64,000 nucleotides of DNA. It comes from an uncultured Fibrobacter sp. Its GTDB lineage: Bacteria; Fibrobacterota; Fibrobacteria; Fibrobacterales; Fibrobacteraceae. The notes below the pieces were generated by a model. That model worked only from the letters and a program-made list of their open reading frames with translations. It was not told where the DNA came from and made no database searches. Of the stretch, positions 24,018 to 32,683 are shown in pieces; the first letter of the stretch is position 1; each line of letters opens with the position of its first letter. The stretch is from the NCBI GenBank assembly GCA_934700345.1, contig CAKUXP010000006.1, positions 51,235 through 115,234 on the forward strand, written 5' to 3'. A program made the translations under genes and the position numbers.

Positions 24018-25577
24018 ATGCAGAAACAGAATCAATCCGCACAAAAAAACAGATTGAAGAGCCTGGCCATCTACGGAATGATTTCCATCTGTTCGGCAAT
24101 GGCAACTCCAGACCCGAATTTCCACATTTATATTGCATACGGGCAATCCAATATGGCGGGTGCAGGCGATATTCGCGATGAAATTGACAATGTGGAACAC
24201 CCTCGCTACAAAATGTTCGCAACGACCGTCTGCAACGGGGTTTTCCATCCAACAGGACTCGCCAACGGAAGCTCGATTAATCGACCGGTTGTGGGAGAAA
24301 TCTACCCGGCTATTCCCCCGATGTTCCACTGCAACGAAGGACTTTCCATAGCGGATTGGTTTGGACGTTATCTGGCAGACTCGCTTCCCGATGTAACAAT
24401 CGGCATTATTCCCGTCGCCGTAGGCGGAACAAAAATTGAACTTTTCGACAAGGACAAATACGACACATACCTTTCCGGGGAAGCAAACTGGCTAGTTAGC
24501 TGGGCAAAGGATTACGGCCCAACCGGTAATGCCCATGCGCGAATTGTCGAAGTGGCAAAAAAAGCAATGGAAGTTGGCGTCATCAAAGGGTTCATATTTC
24601 ACCAAGGTGAATCGGGAGCAATGAATGGCAACGACTGGAAAAAGGAAGTCAAGAAGACGCGCGACGATATTCTAACCGCACTAAACTTAAGCGCAGATAC
24701 AATTCCGTTTCTTGCCGGAGAAATGGAAGATGCGGAAGCGGGCGGATGCTGCTATGGCTTTGCGTTAAACCAAGTCGCAGCCCTTCCGGACATTATGGAA
24801 AACACCTATGTGGTAAAATCTACGGGCCTTAAGGGAAACGGCAAGGACGCCTACCACTTCAGCAGTGAATCCTATCAAGAATTTGGACTTCGCTATGCAG
24901 AAATGATGCTGCGCCATGCAAATATCAAGCCAGTCATCCCTGTTCCGCAAAAGCCGTTCAAAGGCAAAGCTTTCGAAATTCCAGGAAAAATCGAAGCCGA
25001 AGATTTTGATATTCCAGGCGTCGGCGACGGCAACGATTCCTATTACGACAAGGATTCAAAGAATCGAGGCGACAGCGACTATCGCAAAGAAACCGGCGTA
25101 GACATATACCAGAAATCTTTCGGAATTGTCGTCGGCTATAACCAGAAAGACGAGTGGCTCGAATACAGCGTCCATGCAAAAAAAACAGGTACTTACAAGA
25201 TGACCGCATTCGTCGCATCCAACAATGATTCAGCCGGCTTTAAGCTTTCAGTAAACGGTGCAGACATTTCCGACGCTATCAAAGTTCCAAAAACAGTGAT
25301 CAATGACGGTGAATTTGATTCTTTTGACTCGGTCTCCACCAAAGTGAAACTCGATTCAGGCTATCATGTTTTACGTCTAACCATCACGGGAGACTGGATG
25401 GATATAGACTACATGGCATTCGACATTGACGACGCTTCAACAGATTCAACATCGGCAATCCACAGAACTCGACAAACCGCAAAAAAGCAGGCAAAAGCTT
25501 GTATTTATAAAAACGGAAATTTCTTTGTGGAAAACCGAGGAAAAAAATTCGATTTGATGGGAGTACAGATCGAATGA
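24018..25577 (+). CDS. CE6-type acetyl-xylan esterase with CBM6
   Basis: 519 residues. A signal-like N-terminus (hydrophobic IYGMISICSAMA, about residues 19-30) leads to an SGNH/SASA esterase domain: YGQSNMAG with the nucleophile Ser, AVGGTKIELF, and FHQGESGAMN. A CBM6 follows (about residues 320-475: FEIPGKIEAEDFD, DEWLEYSVHAKKTGTYKM, GDWMDIDYMAFDI). The last ~25 residues (YKNGNFFVENRGKKFDLMGV) look like a short C-terminal sorting or basic terminal domain. CE6 plus CBM6 is known from Fibrobacter acetyl-xylan esterases. It would remove acetyl groups from xylan outside the cell. It stands alone after a terminator. Confidence 0.85.
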   Translation: MQKQNQSAQKNRLKSLAIYGMISICSAMATPDPNFHIYIAYGQSNMAGAGDIRDEIDNVEHPRYKMFATTVCNGVFHPTGLANGSSINRPVVGEIYPAIPPMFHCNEGLSIADWFGRYLADSLPDVTIGIIPVAVGGTKIELFDKDKYDTYLSGEANWLVSWAKDYGPTGNAHARIVEVAKKAMEVGVIKGFIFHQGESGAMNGNDWKKEVKKTRDDILTALNLSADTIPFLAGEMEDAEAGGCCYGFALNQVAALPDIMENTYVVKSTGLKGNGKDAYHFSSESYQEFGLRYAEMMLRHANIKPVIPVPQKPFKGKAFEIPGKIEAEDFDIPGVGDGNDSYYDKDSKNRGDSDYRKETGVDIYQKSFGIVVGYNQKDEWLEYSVHAKKTGTYKMTAFVASNNDSAGFKLSVNGADISDAIKVPKTVINDGEFDSFDSVSTKVKLDSGYHVLRLTITGDWMDIDYMAFDIDDASTDSTSAIHRTRQTAKKQAKACIYKNGNFFVENRGKKFDLMGVQIE

Positions 25578-25592
25578 TTTCACAATTAAAGA

Positions 25593-26750
25593 TTAACGCC
25601 CAAGATTCCGGTAAGCGAGAACAGCCATTAAAAGCGTAAAGACCGCCCCGGTCAAAAGCGCCATTCCCAGCGATCGGAATATATCGCCGAAACCGACAAG
25701 CGGAGTGACCATTCCACCCATCAGAAATCCCGAAGCCCCGAGAAGCGCCGATGCGGTTCCGGCATTTTTCCGTTCGGAATTTAACGCGAGGGATGTCGAA
25801 GGCGGTTGCAAAAGTCCAAAAGAAAAGAGCAGGGCGACAAAGCAAGCTTCGATTACAAAGAGCGATGCGCGGAAATGGAGCGCCAAAGCGGTCAAGAGAG
25901 CAAAAGCGCAGAGAGAGAGCCCGCCAGCGAGAATCATCTTCCGCTCACTCCCCTTTCCGGCGACAGCGCACCCAAGCCCGATGGAAATCGCGTTCACGGC
26001 AAAGCAAAAGCTGAACGCCATCGGGGAAAGCCCGTAGCCCTGCTGCAAGACAAAAGGCGAAGCGGATATATAGGCAAAAAGGATCCAGGCGGAAACCGCA
26101 TACAGCAAAAGATACCGCCGATACGAAGCATTTTTCAGGACGCCTCCATAAGCCCTAAACGTAAGGACCAGCGAAGCGTGGCTGCGACGGCTTTCGGGAA
26201 GCGTTTCCGAGACCCGCGCCGAACCGAAAAGCAGAGCAAATCCATAGACGAGAAGCACGGCAAAGGTTCCCCGCCAATCCACAAAGCCGAGAAGGATTCC
26301 GCCAAGAACGGGAGCCGTCACCGGGGCAATCCCGTTGATAGCGCTCACGACCGCAAGAAATTTCGTCAGGACCTTTCCGCGGCACTTGTCCGTCGCCATC
26401 GCGCGGGCGATGACAATCCCTCCCGAAGCGGCCATTCCCTGCAACAGACGGAACGCATCGAACAGGAAAACATTTGGAGCGAAAACGCACAGAACGGTCG
26501 AAACGACAAACGCAACAAGGGAGAAAAGGAGAAGTCTTTTTCGACCATACTTGTCACTCAACGGCCCAACAAAGAGCTGCCCGATCGCAAGTCCGAGCAT
26601 GCTCATCGTAAGGCTCATCTGCACAAGCGAAGGAGTCGTCTTAAAGAAATTCGCAAGCGACGGCAACGAAGGCAGGTAGAGGTCTGTCACAAACGGTGGG
26701 AACGCCGACAAAGAACCGACGAAAAGCAAAAGAAAAAGATGGCGATTCAT
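25593..26750 (-). CDS. MFS multidrug efflux transporter, Bcr/CflA family
   Basis: A 385-residue protein with 12 predicted membrane helices. The first half has TDLYLPSLPSLANFF, the MFS motif GPLSDKYGRKRLLLFS between helices 2 and 3, and FRLLQGMAASGGIVIARAMATD, typical of the Bcr/CflA drug-proton antiporters. It lies convergent to the esterase gene with only 15 bases between the stops, and divergent from the AT-rich pair at 26986. Substrate is unknown. Confidence 0.88.
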   Translation of the reverse strand: MNRHLFLLLFVGSLSAFPPFVTDLYLPSLPSLANFFKTTPSLVQMSLTMSMLGLAIGQLFVGPLSDKYGRKRLLLFSLVAFVVSTVLCVFAPNVFLFDAFRLLQGMAASGGIVIARAMATDKCRGKVLTKFLAVVSAINGIAPVTAPVLGGILLGFVDWRGTFAVLLVYGFALLFGSARVSETLPESRRSHASLVLTFRAYGGVLKNASYRRYLLLYAVSAWILFAYISASPFVLQQGYGLSPMAFSFCFAVNAISIGLGCAVAGKGSERKMILAGGLSLCAFALLTALALHFRASLFVIEACFVALLFSFGLLQPPSTSLALNSERKNAGTASALLGASGFLMGGMVTPLVGFGDIFRSLGMALLTGAVFTLLMAVLAYRNLGR

Positions 26751-26985
26751 TTTTACCTCTTTAAAACAAAAAACGCGCCATGCAACTGGTCTTACGATGT
26801 TACACTGCGCGTTACTTTGCGAGCTAATTTAGGAAAAATTTTTCCAAATTTTCAAGGAATTTTTTGAGCGCCTTTTTGCTTAAAAAGGGAAACGTTTTTA
26901 CAAAAAAAAAGGTACATACAAAAAAAAATACTACATTTGTGAAAGCAACAAAAAGAAACAATTAAACCTAAAGGAAGAAAAAGTT
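26751..26985. promoter_or_regulatory. AT-rich divergent intergenic region with possible promoter
   Basis: This 235-base gap separates the MFS gene from the clan CD peptidase gene and is rich in A runs. A TACATTTG box (26932-26939) matches the TATATTTG boxes seen before tRNA-Leu and the leuA leader, and lies about 46 bases before the TTG start. No matching -35 element stands out, so the promoter call is weak. An AAGGA ribosome site (26971-26975) sets the TTG start. Confidence 0.35.
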
Positions 26986-27804
26986 TTGTTTTTTAAATTA
27001 ACCCTCATTTTGTTATTTTTTTACTCCTACACTTTTTCAGGAACCCGCTGGGGCCTACCAAGCAAAATAAACATTTCCACCTATTCCATTCAGGACTATT
27101 CGAAAACGAATTCCAACAATCTACCTCGCTCCCATAAGCACAAGGCAAACTTTGTCAAAAAAATAACGAGCAATATCAATTCAAAATACTCACAAATCAA
27201 GACAAGCCACGTTCTAGACAGGCTCGACTCTTCCGTAACAAAATCGCAAATACAAAAAGACAATCTATCGCATTCAGAATTTGTTCTTTTCGTTGGACAT
27301 GGAAACAAATCAGGATTCTACACTTATGACGGGAAATTTTTAAGCGCAGGAAATAAAAAATTTGGAAATTCCACCTACTGGGTTATCTTTGATGCCTGTC
27401 TTATTTTGAATAATGATTTACCTGTTCTAGGAAAGTGGTTTAACGGCTCCCATGCAATTTTAGGAAACAAATCCCAAGGATGGCAATATATACGTTCCTA
27501 TAATTGTTTTTTCAACTGCAATCACTATCGTAGCGAAGACGAATACGCTTATTTTGCTAAGTACTTTATTTCAAACGGGGAAACCATTTGGGAATCATAC
27601 AAAAAAGCGGTAAAAAAAGCGATTTATTCTCAAGGAAATTTAGGAATAGAACCGGCTATAGTATATAAAATAGGAAAAGCAGACAATGGGGTAGAAACAG
27701 ACATGTCAGAAGAACGCTTTCAGAATGTATATAACGCCCCATTCAATCCGGCATCGCATACAATTGTCATCAAATCAATTAAATACGGAAAACCAAAATA
27801 CTAA
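26986..27804 (+). CDS. Predicted secreted clan CD (caspase/gingipain-like) cysteine peptidase, DUF6345-like
   Basis: A 272-residue exported protein (hydrophobic start LTLILLFFYSYTFSG). The first codon is TTG, placed 8-10 bases after AAGGA. Two motifs match the clan CD dyad: FVLFVGHGN with His105 after a hydrophobic strand, and YWVIFDACLIL with Cys138 after a second strand. The downstream WFNGSHAILGNKSQGW and FAKYFISNGETIWESYKKA resemble the DUF6345 peptidase-like family. Base composition is far more AT-rich than the neighbours, suggesting transfer. The next gene is 12 bases away. Activity is inferred from motifs only. Confidence 0.6.
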   Translation: MFFKLTLILLFFYSYTFSGTRWGLPSKINISTYSIQDYSKTNSNNLPRSHKHKANFVKKITSNINSKYSQIKTSHVLDRLDSSVTKSQIQKDNLSHSEFVLFVGHGNKSGFYTYDGKFLSAGNKKFGNSTYWVIFDACLILNNDLPVLGKWFNGSHAILGNKSQGWQYIRSYNCFFNCNHYRSEDEYAYFAKYFISNGETIWESYKKAVKKAIYSQGNLGIEPAIVYKIGKADNGVETDMSEERFQNVYNAPFNPASHTIVIKSIKYGKPKY

Positions 27805-27816
27805 TGGAGGATTTAT

Positions 27817-28722
27817 ATGGTTAAAATTCTATTTATAGCGTTTCTTTTATTTTGCATTGAACTCCATGCTGAACCAAAAATTTCCTTTTCGCCTCAATCA
27901 ATGCTTGTTTTGCAAGGACAAAATGCACTAGATACGATTTATACGAATACAGCGTTTTTTTCACAAAATCAAACTTTTACACAAAATACTCTTGTTCCAA
28001 TCGTTAAAACAAACAAACATTCTCATAAAACATTGGACTCAATAAAAGCAGAACTAGAATCAAAAGGTTTTCGAACCATTATCGACAAAGACCATGTTTT
28101 ACATATAGACAATTTAAAAACAAAAAGAAAGACTAAATCCAGCCATAGAGCAAAAAAATACACAGGACAAGATATTTTGAAAGAAGTTTTTTCAGAACGA
28201 TATGTACAACAATTCTCACTACTATCCGTTGACACAGAGTTTGTTCAAACAAAGAAATTTAAAAAAATCGAAAGTCTAACTTTTAATTTTCAACGTGTTT
28301 TTCAAAAAAGAATCGTCCGTAGCCAAAACAATTATCTACAAGTTCAAACTACCAAAGACAGAAGTATCCAAAATATAGAACTTTCTGTTGAAGACTTGAA
28401 AGCAACAAAAGATTTCATCGATTGTTCTGAACTTTTTGATGCAAAAGTATCCGCATTGGACAGCATTGTAAAAACGGATTTCAGCAAACTAACCCAGACA
28501 GGCGATGAAAATAATTTTATTGATATCGACTCCATCTTCATAGCCGGAGTCGCTGAAGCTTATTGCGAAATAGGGACTTTATTTTATCCCTGCCTTTCTT
28601 ATGCCGCAGAACTGACTCTCCCTTCGAAAGAAAAGTTCTGGGACATTATAGACGCTCCCCATTCCCTAAAAACTTTTCAAAACTTTAGCGGGAAACAGGT
28701 TCTAGTCCAAGGAAATCGTTAG
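27817..28722 (+). CDS. AT-rich secreted protein with propeptide-like segment
   Basis: A 301-residue protein with a signal peptide (MVKILFIAFLLFCIELHA) and a strong GGAGG ribosome site. Residues ~150-195 (FNFQRVFQKRIVRSQNNYLQVQ, then IQNIELSVEDLK) follow the pattern of FTP/PepSY propeptide domains, in which a strand pair is built on hxRxxxGxxVxxxxNxhxV. A Cys-containing segment near the C-terminus (GVAEAYCEIGTLFYPCLSYAAE) may be structural. It is in an operon with the clan CD peptidase and shares its low GC, so it may be a separate pro-domain, inhibitor or substrate. No family was recognised with confidence. Confidence 0.5.
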   Translation: MVKILFIAFLLFCIELHAEPKISFSPQSMLVLQGQNALDTIYTNTAFFSQNQTFTQNTLVPIVKTNKHSHKTLDSIKAELESKGFRTIIDKDHVLHIDNLKTKRKTKSSHRAKKYTGQDILKEVFSERYVQQFSLLSVDTEFVQTKKFKKIESLTFNFQRVFQKRIVRSQNNYLQVQTTKDRSIQNIELSVEDLKATKDFIDCSELFDAKVSALDSIVKTDFSKLTQTGDENNFIDIDSIFIAGVAEAYCEIGTLFYPCLSYAAELTLPSKEKFWDIIDAPHSLKTFQNFSGKQVLVQGNR

Positions 28723-28723
28723 A

Positions 28724-29350
28724 ATGCGTTTTTTTTGCAAAATACTTTTCATCGGCGTCGTTCTTGTCGGCACCATAAACGCGAAAGAACCTGCCAGCAT
28801 AGAATCAGCCGTCGGAATAGGAAGCGGAATCCTTGTCGGGAAAAATCCGGAAATGGCCTTGCCGTCGAGTCTCGGATGGAACGTTTCCGCGGGCGCAAGC
28901 CTGGACATTCCCGTTTCGGAAAGATTTTCATTTCTCGCCGGACTGGATTTGGATTATCTGGATTTCCGCTCCAAGAGCAAAGTGGTTTCAGGAAACGAAT
29001 CCTTCGAAAAGAGCGATATCGCTGCAATCCTAGACCTAAGCATTCCCGTCTTGATTCGGGCAAAATTCGGAACGAGATTCTTTGCAAGCGGCGGGATAGC
29101 CCCGAGTTTCAATCTCCTGTCCAAGCGGAAAAAAGTTTTTGAAGGCTGGAGCGATATTTCCGGAATGCAAAAATTCAATGCGGAAATCGTTCTCGGAGCG
29201 GGAATCCGGTTGCCGTGCCGGTTCGCCGTCGGCGTTCGGTTTGATGTTCCGGTTTTCGAAACGCTCGACATTCCTTCGGAAGATGCCCGCTTGCGGACTT
29301 TCAAGGCCCAGTTGGAAATTTCCCGCCAATGGGGAAACTTTTCGTTCTGA
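28724..29350 (+). CDS. Outer-membrane beta-barrel protein
   Basis: 208 residues with a signal peptide (ILFIGVVLVGTINAK). Alternating hydrophobic/polar strands fit an eight-stranded barrel: WNVSAGASLDIPVSERFSFLAG, AAILDLSIPVLIRAKFG, FFASGGIAPSFNLL, AEIVLGAGIRL, RFAVGVRFDVP, and a C-terminal RQWGNFSF ending in aromatic Phe, the usual barrel-assembly signal. It begins one base after the preceding AT-rich gene, but its base composition is like the rest of the chromosome. Function is unknown. Confidence 0.6.
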   Translation: MRFFCKILFIGVVLVGTINAKEPASIESAVGIGSGILVGKNPEMALPSSLGWNVSAGASLDIPVSERFSFLAGLDLDYLDFRSKSKVVSGNESFEKSDIAAILDLSIPVLIRAKFGTRFFASGGIAPSFNLLSKRKKVFEGWSDISGMQKFNAEIVLGAGIRLPCRFAVGVRFDVPVFETLDIPSEDARLRTFKAQLEISRQWGNFSF

Positions 29351-30466
29351 CTATTTTCCGGAATTTAAAATCCGCAGATAGCTTTCGTATCTCGCCCGCG
29401 GAATCTCGCCCGCTTCAACCCGGGAAATCACGTCGCAGCCCGGTTCGCCTATATGCATGCAGTCGTTGTACTTGCACGTAAAAAGATCGTCCGGAAAGAA
29501 GCCTGGAAAATTTCTCGCCAGCTCATGCGGTTCAACATCTAGAATTCCCAATTCCCGAATGCCCGGCGTATCGATAATCCTCCCGCCGAACGGAAGCGTA
29601 AACAGGCTCGAAGACGTCGTCGTGTGCCGTCCCTTTCCATCGAGTTCGCGAACATTTCCGACATCCAGTTCCGCCTCGGGCACCAGCGCATTGACAAGGC
29701 TCGACTTTCCGACGCCGCTCTTCCCCGAGAGCACGGAAGTTTTACCCCTCAAGACATCGCGGAACTCGTCGAGACCCTCGCCGGACTTACAGCTGACGCA
29801 GATTAATTTATCCACAAGCGAAGCGAAATCCAAGACCCGTTCCGGGATCGAAGGGGAAAGATCCGTCTTGTTCAGCACCATGACAAGCGGCAGGCGGCAA
29901 AGATCCGCAGCAAGCAGGAAGCGGTCTGCAAAGCCATAATTGAAGGGAGGTTCCGCCACGCTCGACACGACGACGACCTGGTCGATATTCGCAGCGAGCA
30001 CGAGTTCGCGCCTTGACTTGTCCTTCGGTCCAGGACGCACAAGCGCCGACGTTCGCGGAAGGACCCTCAGAAGCGAATAGGGGGCATCCGTTTCCGCATC
30101 CTTCGCCCGGGCTACGACAACGGAATCCCCGACGACGGGGAACTCTTTCAGTTCGCAGACAACCGCGGCCCGGTAGGTCGCATCGACAACCTTTCCCGGA
30201 GAAATTTGCACGACGCACGTTCTGCGGTGCACGCCGAGTACCAGCCCTTCCACGGAATCGTTTTCGTCGAACTTTTCGGAAGGATCCTTGATTTTCTTGA
30301 CCTTCGGTTTCTTGAATTCCCGGCTCCAGCGTTCCCTGACAGGACGGTCGTCCAGGGTGCCGCGTTTCCACATTTCCATCGTGTTTACGCGACGCGCCCG
30401 AACGTCGCGCCGGAACTGCCGCGCCGAGCGTTCTTCCTGTTCGCCACTTTCCTGTTCGTTATCCAT
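29351..30466 (-). CDS. rsgA: Ribosome small subunit-dependent GTPase A
   Basis: A 371-residue circularly permuted GTPase that helps mature the 30S subunit. An OB-fold region is followed by G4 (VLNKTDLS), G1 GKSGVGKSSLVNAL, G2 GKGRHTTT and G3 DTPGIRELG, in the permuted order of RsgA. The C-terminal zinc site CKYNDCMHIGEPGCDV is complete. The N-terminal ~65 residues are a charged extension. The frame opens at a TTG three codons earlier; ATG 30466 is preferred. It ends convergently with the beta-barrel gene. Confidence 0.94.
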   Translation of the reverse strand: MDNEQESGEQEERSARQFRRDVRARRVNTMEMWKRGTLDDRPVRERWSREFKKPKVKKIKDPSEKFDENDSVEGLVLGVHRRTCVVQISPGKVVDATYRAAVVCELKEFPVVGDSVVVARAKDAETDAPYSLLRVLPRTSALVRPGPKDKSRRELVLAANIDQVVVVSSVAEPPFNYGFADRFLLAADLCRLPLVMVLNKTDLSPSIPERVLDFASLVDKLICVSCKSGEGLDEFRDVLRGKTSVLSGKSGVGKSSLVNALVPEAELDVGNVRELDGKGRHTTTSSSLFTLPFGGRIIDTPGIRELGILDVEPHELARNFPGFFPDDLFTCKYNDCMHIGEPGCDVISRVEAGEIPRARYESYLRILNSGK

Positions 30467-30567
30467 TGTCACCAATTTAGAATTTAGGCTTTAAAAATTA
30501 GGAAATCAAATCGAAAAATCAGCCGTCATAGCGAAAGCCCGCACGTTCCCATTCTCCCCGGCAACTT

Positions 30568-30597
30568 AAAATGTCGCCCGGCAGGCGACCTTTTGAA
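30568..30597 (+). terminator. Terminator-like hairpin repeat, copy 1
   Basis: GTCGCC (30573-30578) pairs with GGCGAC (30584-30589), followed by CCTTTT. The surrounding sequence AAATGTCGCCCGxxAGGCGACCTTTT, and a CTCxGCTxxGCTATT tail, recur at 33671-33718. Here it stands upstream of a plus-strand gene rather than after one, so it may be a mobile or duplicated hairpin rather than a working terminator. Confidence 0.45.
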
Positions 30598-30662
30598 TTC
30601 TCGGCTTCGCTATTTTGGGAATGACGAGAAAAATTTTCAGCTTTATTGCAAAGGATCCAAAA

Positions 30663-31637
30663 ATGGAGAACGAAGAAAACACGCCGCAAGAGATTCCTTT
30701 CCCGACGGAAGGGGAACAGACATATTACTTCAACGATTTTTTCCAATCATACTATTCCGGACGGGAAAGGGATTACATCGACGACGATTATTTCAATTAT
30801 TCCGGAGAACTGAACGTTTTCTTTTCGGACAAAGTGTTCAAGATTAAAGTTCAATACACTGATGGGAAAAAATTAGAAATTCCCCTACTCCGCTTGACGG
30901 ATTCGTACAGCTACAAAGACGCAGAAAACAACCTGGTAAAATCCTACGTCGGCATTCAGGATGACAAACTCGCCCCGCAAAGATTCATCTTCCAAATCAG
31001 CAAAAACTTTGCAATCCTTATCAAGGAATTTAACATCAAGCTGTTTCTCGACTTTAACGGACTCTACGCAATCGACAGGAGCAGGATAGGAAGCGGCTTC
31101 GCCATCAATCCGAACACGATTGTCACAAGTACGCAAATTGTAAACGGAAACCGCTTTCTCTACGCATCGCGAGAGGATTTCAGTCTCACCCGGTTAGAAC
31201 CAATCTACATCGATTTCAATTTGGAGCTTGCCATCCTGAAGTCCCGGCAAAACCTCAAGGCGTGTACCCTCAACAGGAATGTTTACGATATCGGCGAAGA
31301 AGTTCTCGCCTACGGATTTCCAGATCCCAAAGGACGCAGCGTAAAAGCCGCCAAGGGAATTATTTCATCCCGAAAAGGTTTCCGCGGAGAGCCTCAAAAT
31401 TACCAACTCGATATGGCGCTCCAGAACGGAAATTCCGGAGGCCCGATTGTCAGGAACGGCAAAGTCATCGGCATCGTCTCGTCCGTCCCGACAAATTGCC
31501 CGAACGTAGGGGCAGCGACCAAAAGCTGTTTGCTAGGAGCGCTCCTCGATTCCCTCGGCATTCCCAATACGGGAACGCGTCACCCAATAGACAGCACATA
31601 CGCCATCCTATCGCTTGACGAAAACCATCGCTGGTAA
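30663..31637 (+). CDS. Trypsin-fold (S1/HtrA-like) protein lacking the catalytic His
   Basis: A 324-residue protein without signal peptide. ATG 30663 has a good AAGGA site 7 bases upstream. The trypsin-like fold is evident from GSGFAINPNTIVTSTQIV, LELAILK, VLAYGFPDPKG, and NGNSGGPIVRNGKVIGIVSS with Ser258. In the position of the catalytic His of the usual TNxHVV motif there is Gln158 (TSTQIV), and the Asp of DLALLK is Glu188. It is probably not an active protease, unless other residues replace the dyad. The N-terminal 130 residues have no recognised domain. Nearby genes encode macro-domain and vWA proteins. Confidence 0.7.
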   Translation: MENEENTPQEIPFPTEGEQTYYFNDFFQSYYSGRERDYIDDDYFNYSGELNVFFSDKVFKIKVQYTDGKKLEIPLLRLTDSYSYKDAENNLVKSYVGIQDDKLAPQRFIFQISKNFAILIKEFNIKLFLDFNGLYAIDRSRIGSGFAINPNTIVTSTQIVNGNRFLYASREDFSLTRLEPIYIDFNLELAILKSRQNLKACTLNRNVYDIGEEVLAYGFPDPKGRSVKAAKGIISSRKGFRGEPQNYQLDMALQNGNSGGPIVRNGKVIGIVSSVPTNCPNVGAATKSCLLGALLDSLGIPNTGTRHPIDSTYAILSLDENHRW

Positions 31638-31756
31638 GGGGAAGGAAGAGCATTGTGTTTTTTATCTACTTTTCTCTTTCCATCTCCACCATCTATTTGG
31701 GCGCCAGACATTATTCAAAGTGTTTATAATCACCCAATCTATCAGGAACATTCTCC

Positions 31757-32236
31757 ATGAAAATGAAAACCGAATTTCAAAATCAAATGGCAAAAATCAT
31801 TCTCGCCCTAATTTTTTGCTTAACCGTTCCCGCGATTCATGCAGCACCTTTCTTCGCGGTCTGCCCCAAAACAAGTTACGAAGAAAATGAAATCGTAACA
31901 CTTACGGATGGTTCCGAAATTAACTGTTTCTACTCTTCTCAAGGAAAACTAACCTCAGCTCAAACAAAACCGTGCTATTATATGAAAAGCTGTATCCTTT
32001 ACAACTTCCATCCGAACGGCTCCGTTTCTGAACATACAGTCCATTTTCCTAGAGGATTTTACGAACGCCGCTACAATCCTCAAGGAATGCTTATCGGAAA
32101 AACAAGATTGAGTATAGGCGGAAGAGGCGAAGAATGTCGTTATATAGGTAATTATCAATTAAAATGTGAATATTTCGATTCAAACAACAACCTAATCGAT
32201 GAAGATTACATAGGAGTCGAATACCTTAATTATTAA
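31757..32236 (+). CDS. Secreted small Cys-rich protein with YwqK/MORN-like strands
   Basis: A 159-residue protein with a signal peptide (ALIFCLTVPAIHA). The body contains short repeats of aromatic strand followed by polar turn: ILYNFHPNGSVSEH, ERRYNPQGMLIGKT, CEYFDSNNNLIDED. These resemble the YwqK/MORN-type repeats. Six cysteines in the mature part may form disulphides. It is followed after 23 bases by another small secreted protein gene. Function is unknown. Confidence 0.55.
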   Translation: MKMKTEFQNQMAKIILALIFCLTVPAIHAAPFFAVCPKTSYEENEIVTLTDGSEINCFYSSQGKLTSAQTKPCYYMKSCILYNFHPNGSVSEHTVHFPRGFYERRYNPQGMLIGKTRLSIGGRGEECRYIGNYQLKCEYFDSNNNLIDEDYIGVEYLNY

Positions 32237-32259
32237 CCCATCTTCCCCATCAAAAATCC

Positions 32260-32664
32260 ATGCCCCGCACTCTATTTATTCTGCTCGCCTTAGCCGTCAC
32301 CGCATTCGCTACGGAACGCTGTTACTTTATGACTCGCATGTCCTCACCTGAAGCGCCAGTTACGCTCACCGAGAAAAATTGCGCCATCGTCAAAAGCGCA
32401 CTTTCCGACATGAATTACTTCGGAGAAGCTATCGGTGAAGAAGGAAACCTCATCATCGAAAACGAAGGTTCGCTCCTCATCGAAAAAATCTACAGCGAAC
32501 GTTTTTCCACGGGAAACGACGCCTACCACGTTTACATGATAGGAACATTCCTCGGGACAAACCCTGTCAAATGCGTCGCCTCGACCAGTTCCGGCTGCAG
32601 AGCGCTCGAATATGTACAGTTTGGAACCATCATCCGGGACTTTTACCTGAACCGAGGCTGGTAA
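32260..32664 (+). CDS. Small secreted protein of unknown function
   Basis: 134 residues with a clear signal peptide (MPRTLFILLALAVTAFA). The mature part is about 115 residues with four cysteines (ERCYFM, EKNCAIV, PVKCVAS, SGCRAL) and a DYFLNRGW-like end (RDFYLNRGW). No family was recognised. It sits between the other small secreted protein and the macro-domain gene, 19 bases before the latter, in the same direction. Confidence 0.5.
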   Translation: MPRTLFILLALAVTAFATERCYFMTRMSSPEAPVTLTEKNCAIVKSALSDMNYFGEAIGEEGNLIIENEGSLLIEKIYSERFSTGNDAYHVYMIGTFLGTNPVKCVASTSSGCRALEYVQFGTIIRDFYLNRGW

Positions 32665-32683
32665 AAACTTTAAATTTCATCCG

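Noticed and set aside
24018..25577. Sialic acid O-acetylesterase as the function of the SGNH gene
   Set aside because: The SASA-type fold is shared, but the attached CBM6 and the likely Fibrobacter origin favour acetyl-xylan esterase (CE6).
25806..26867. 353-codon plus-strand frame rich in Lys/Arg/Gln
   Set aside because: It is the reverse of the MFS transporter gene; the composition is that of antisense hydrophobic codons.
30615..30662. Longer start for the trypsin-fold protein (TTG 30615 or ATG 30621)
   Set aside because: ATG 30663 has a good AAGGA site at correct spacing; the earlier starts sit within the repeated hairpin flank.
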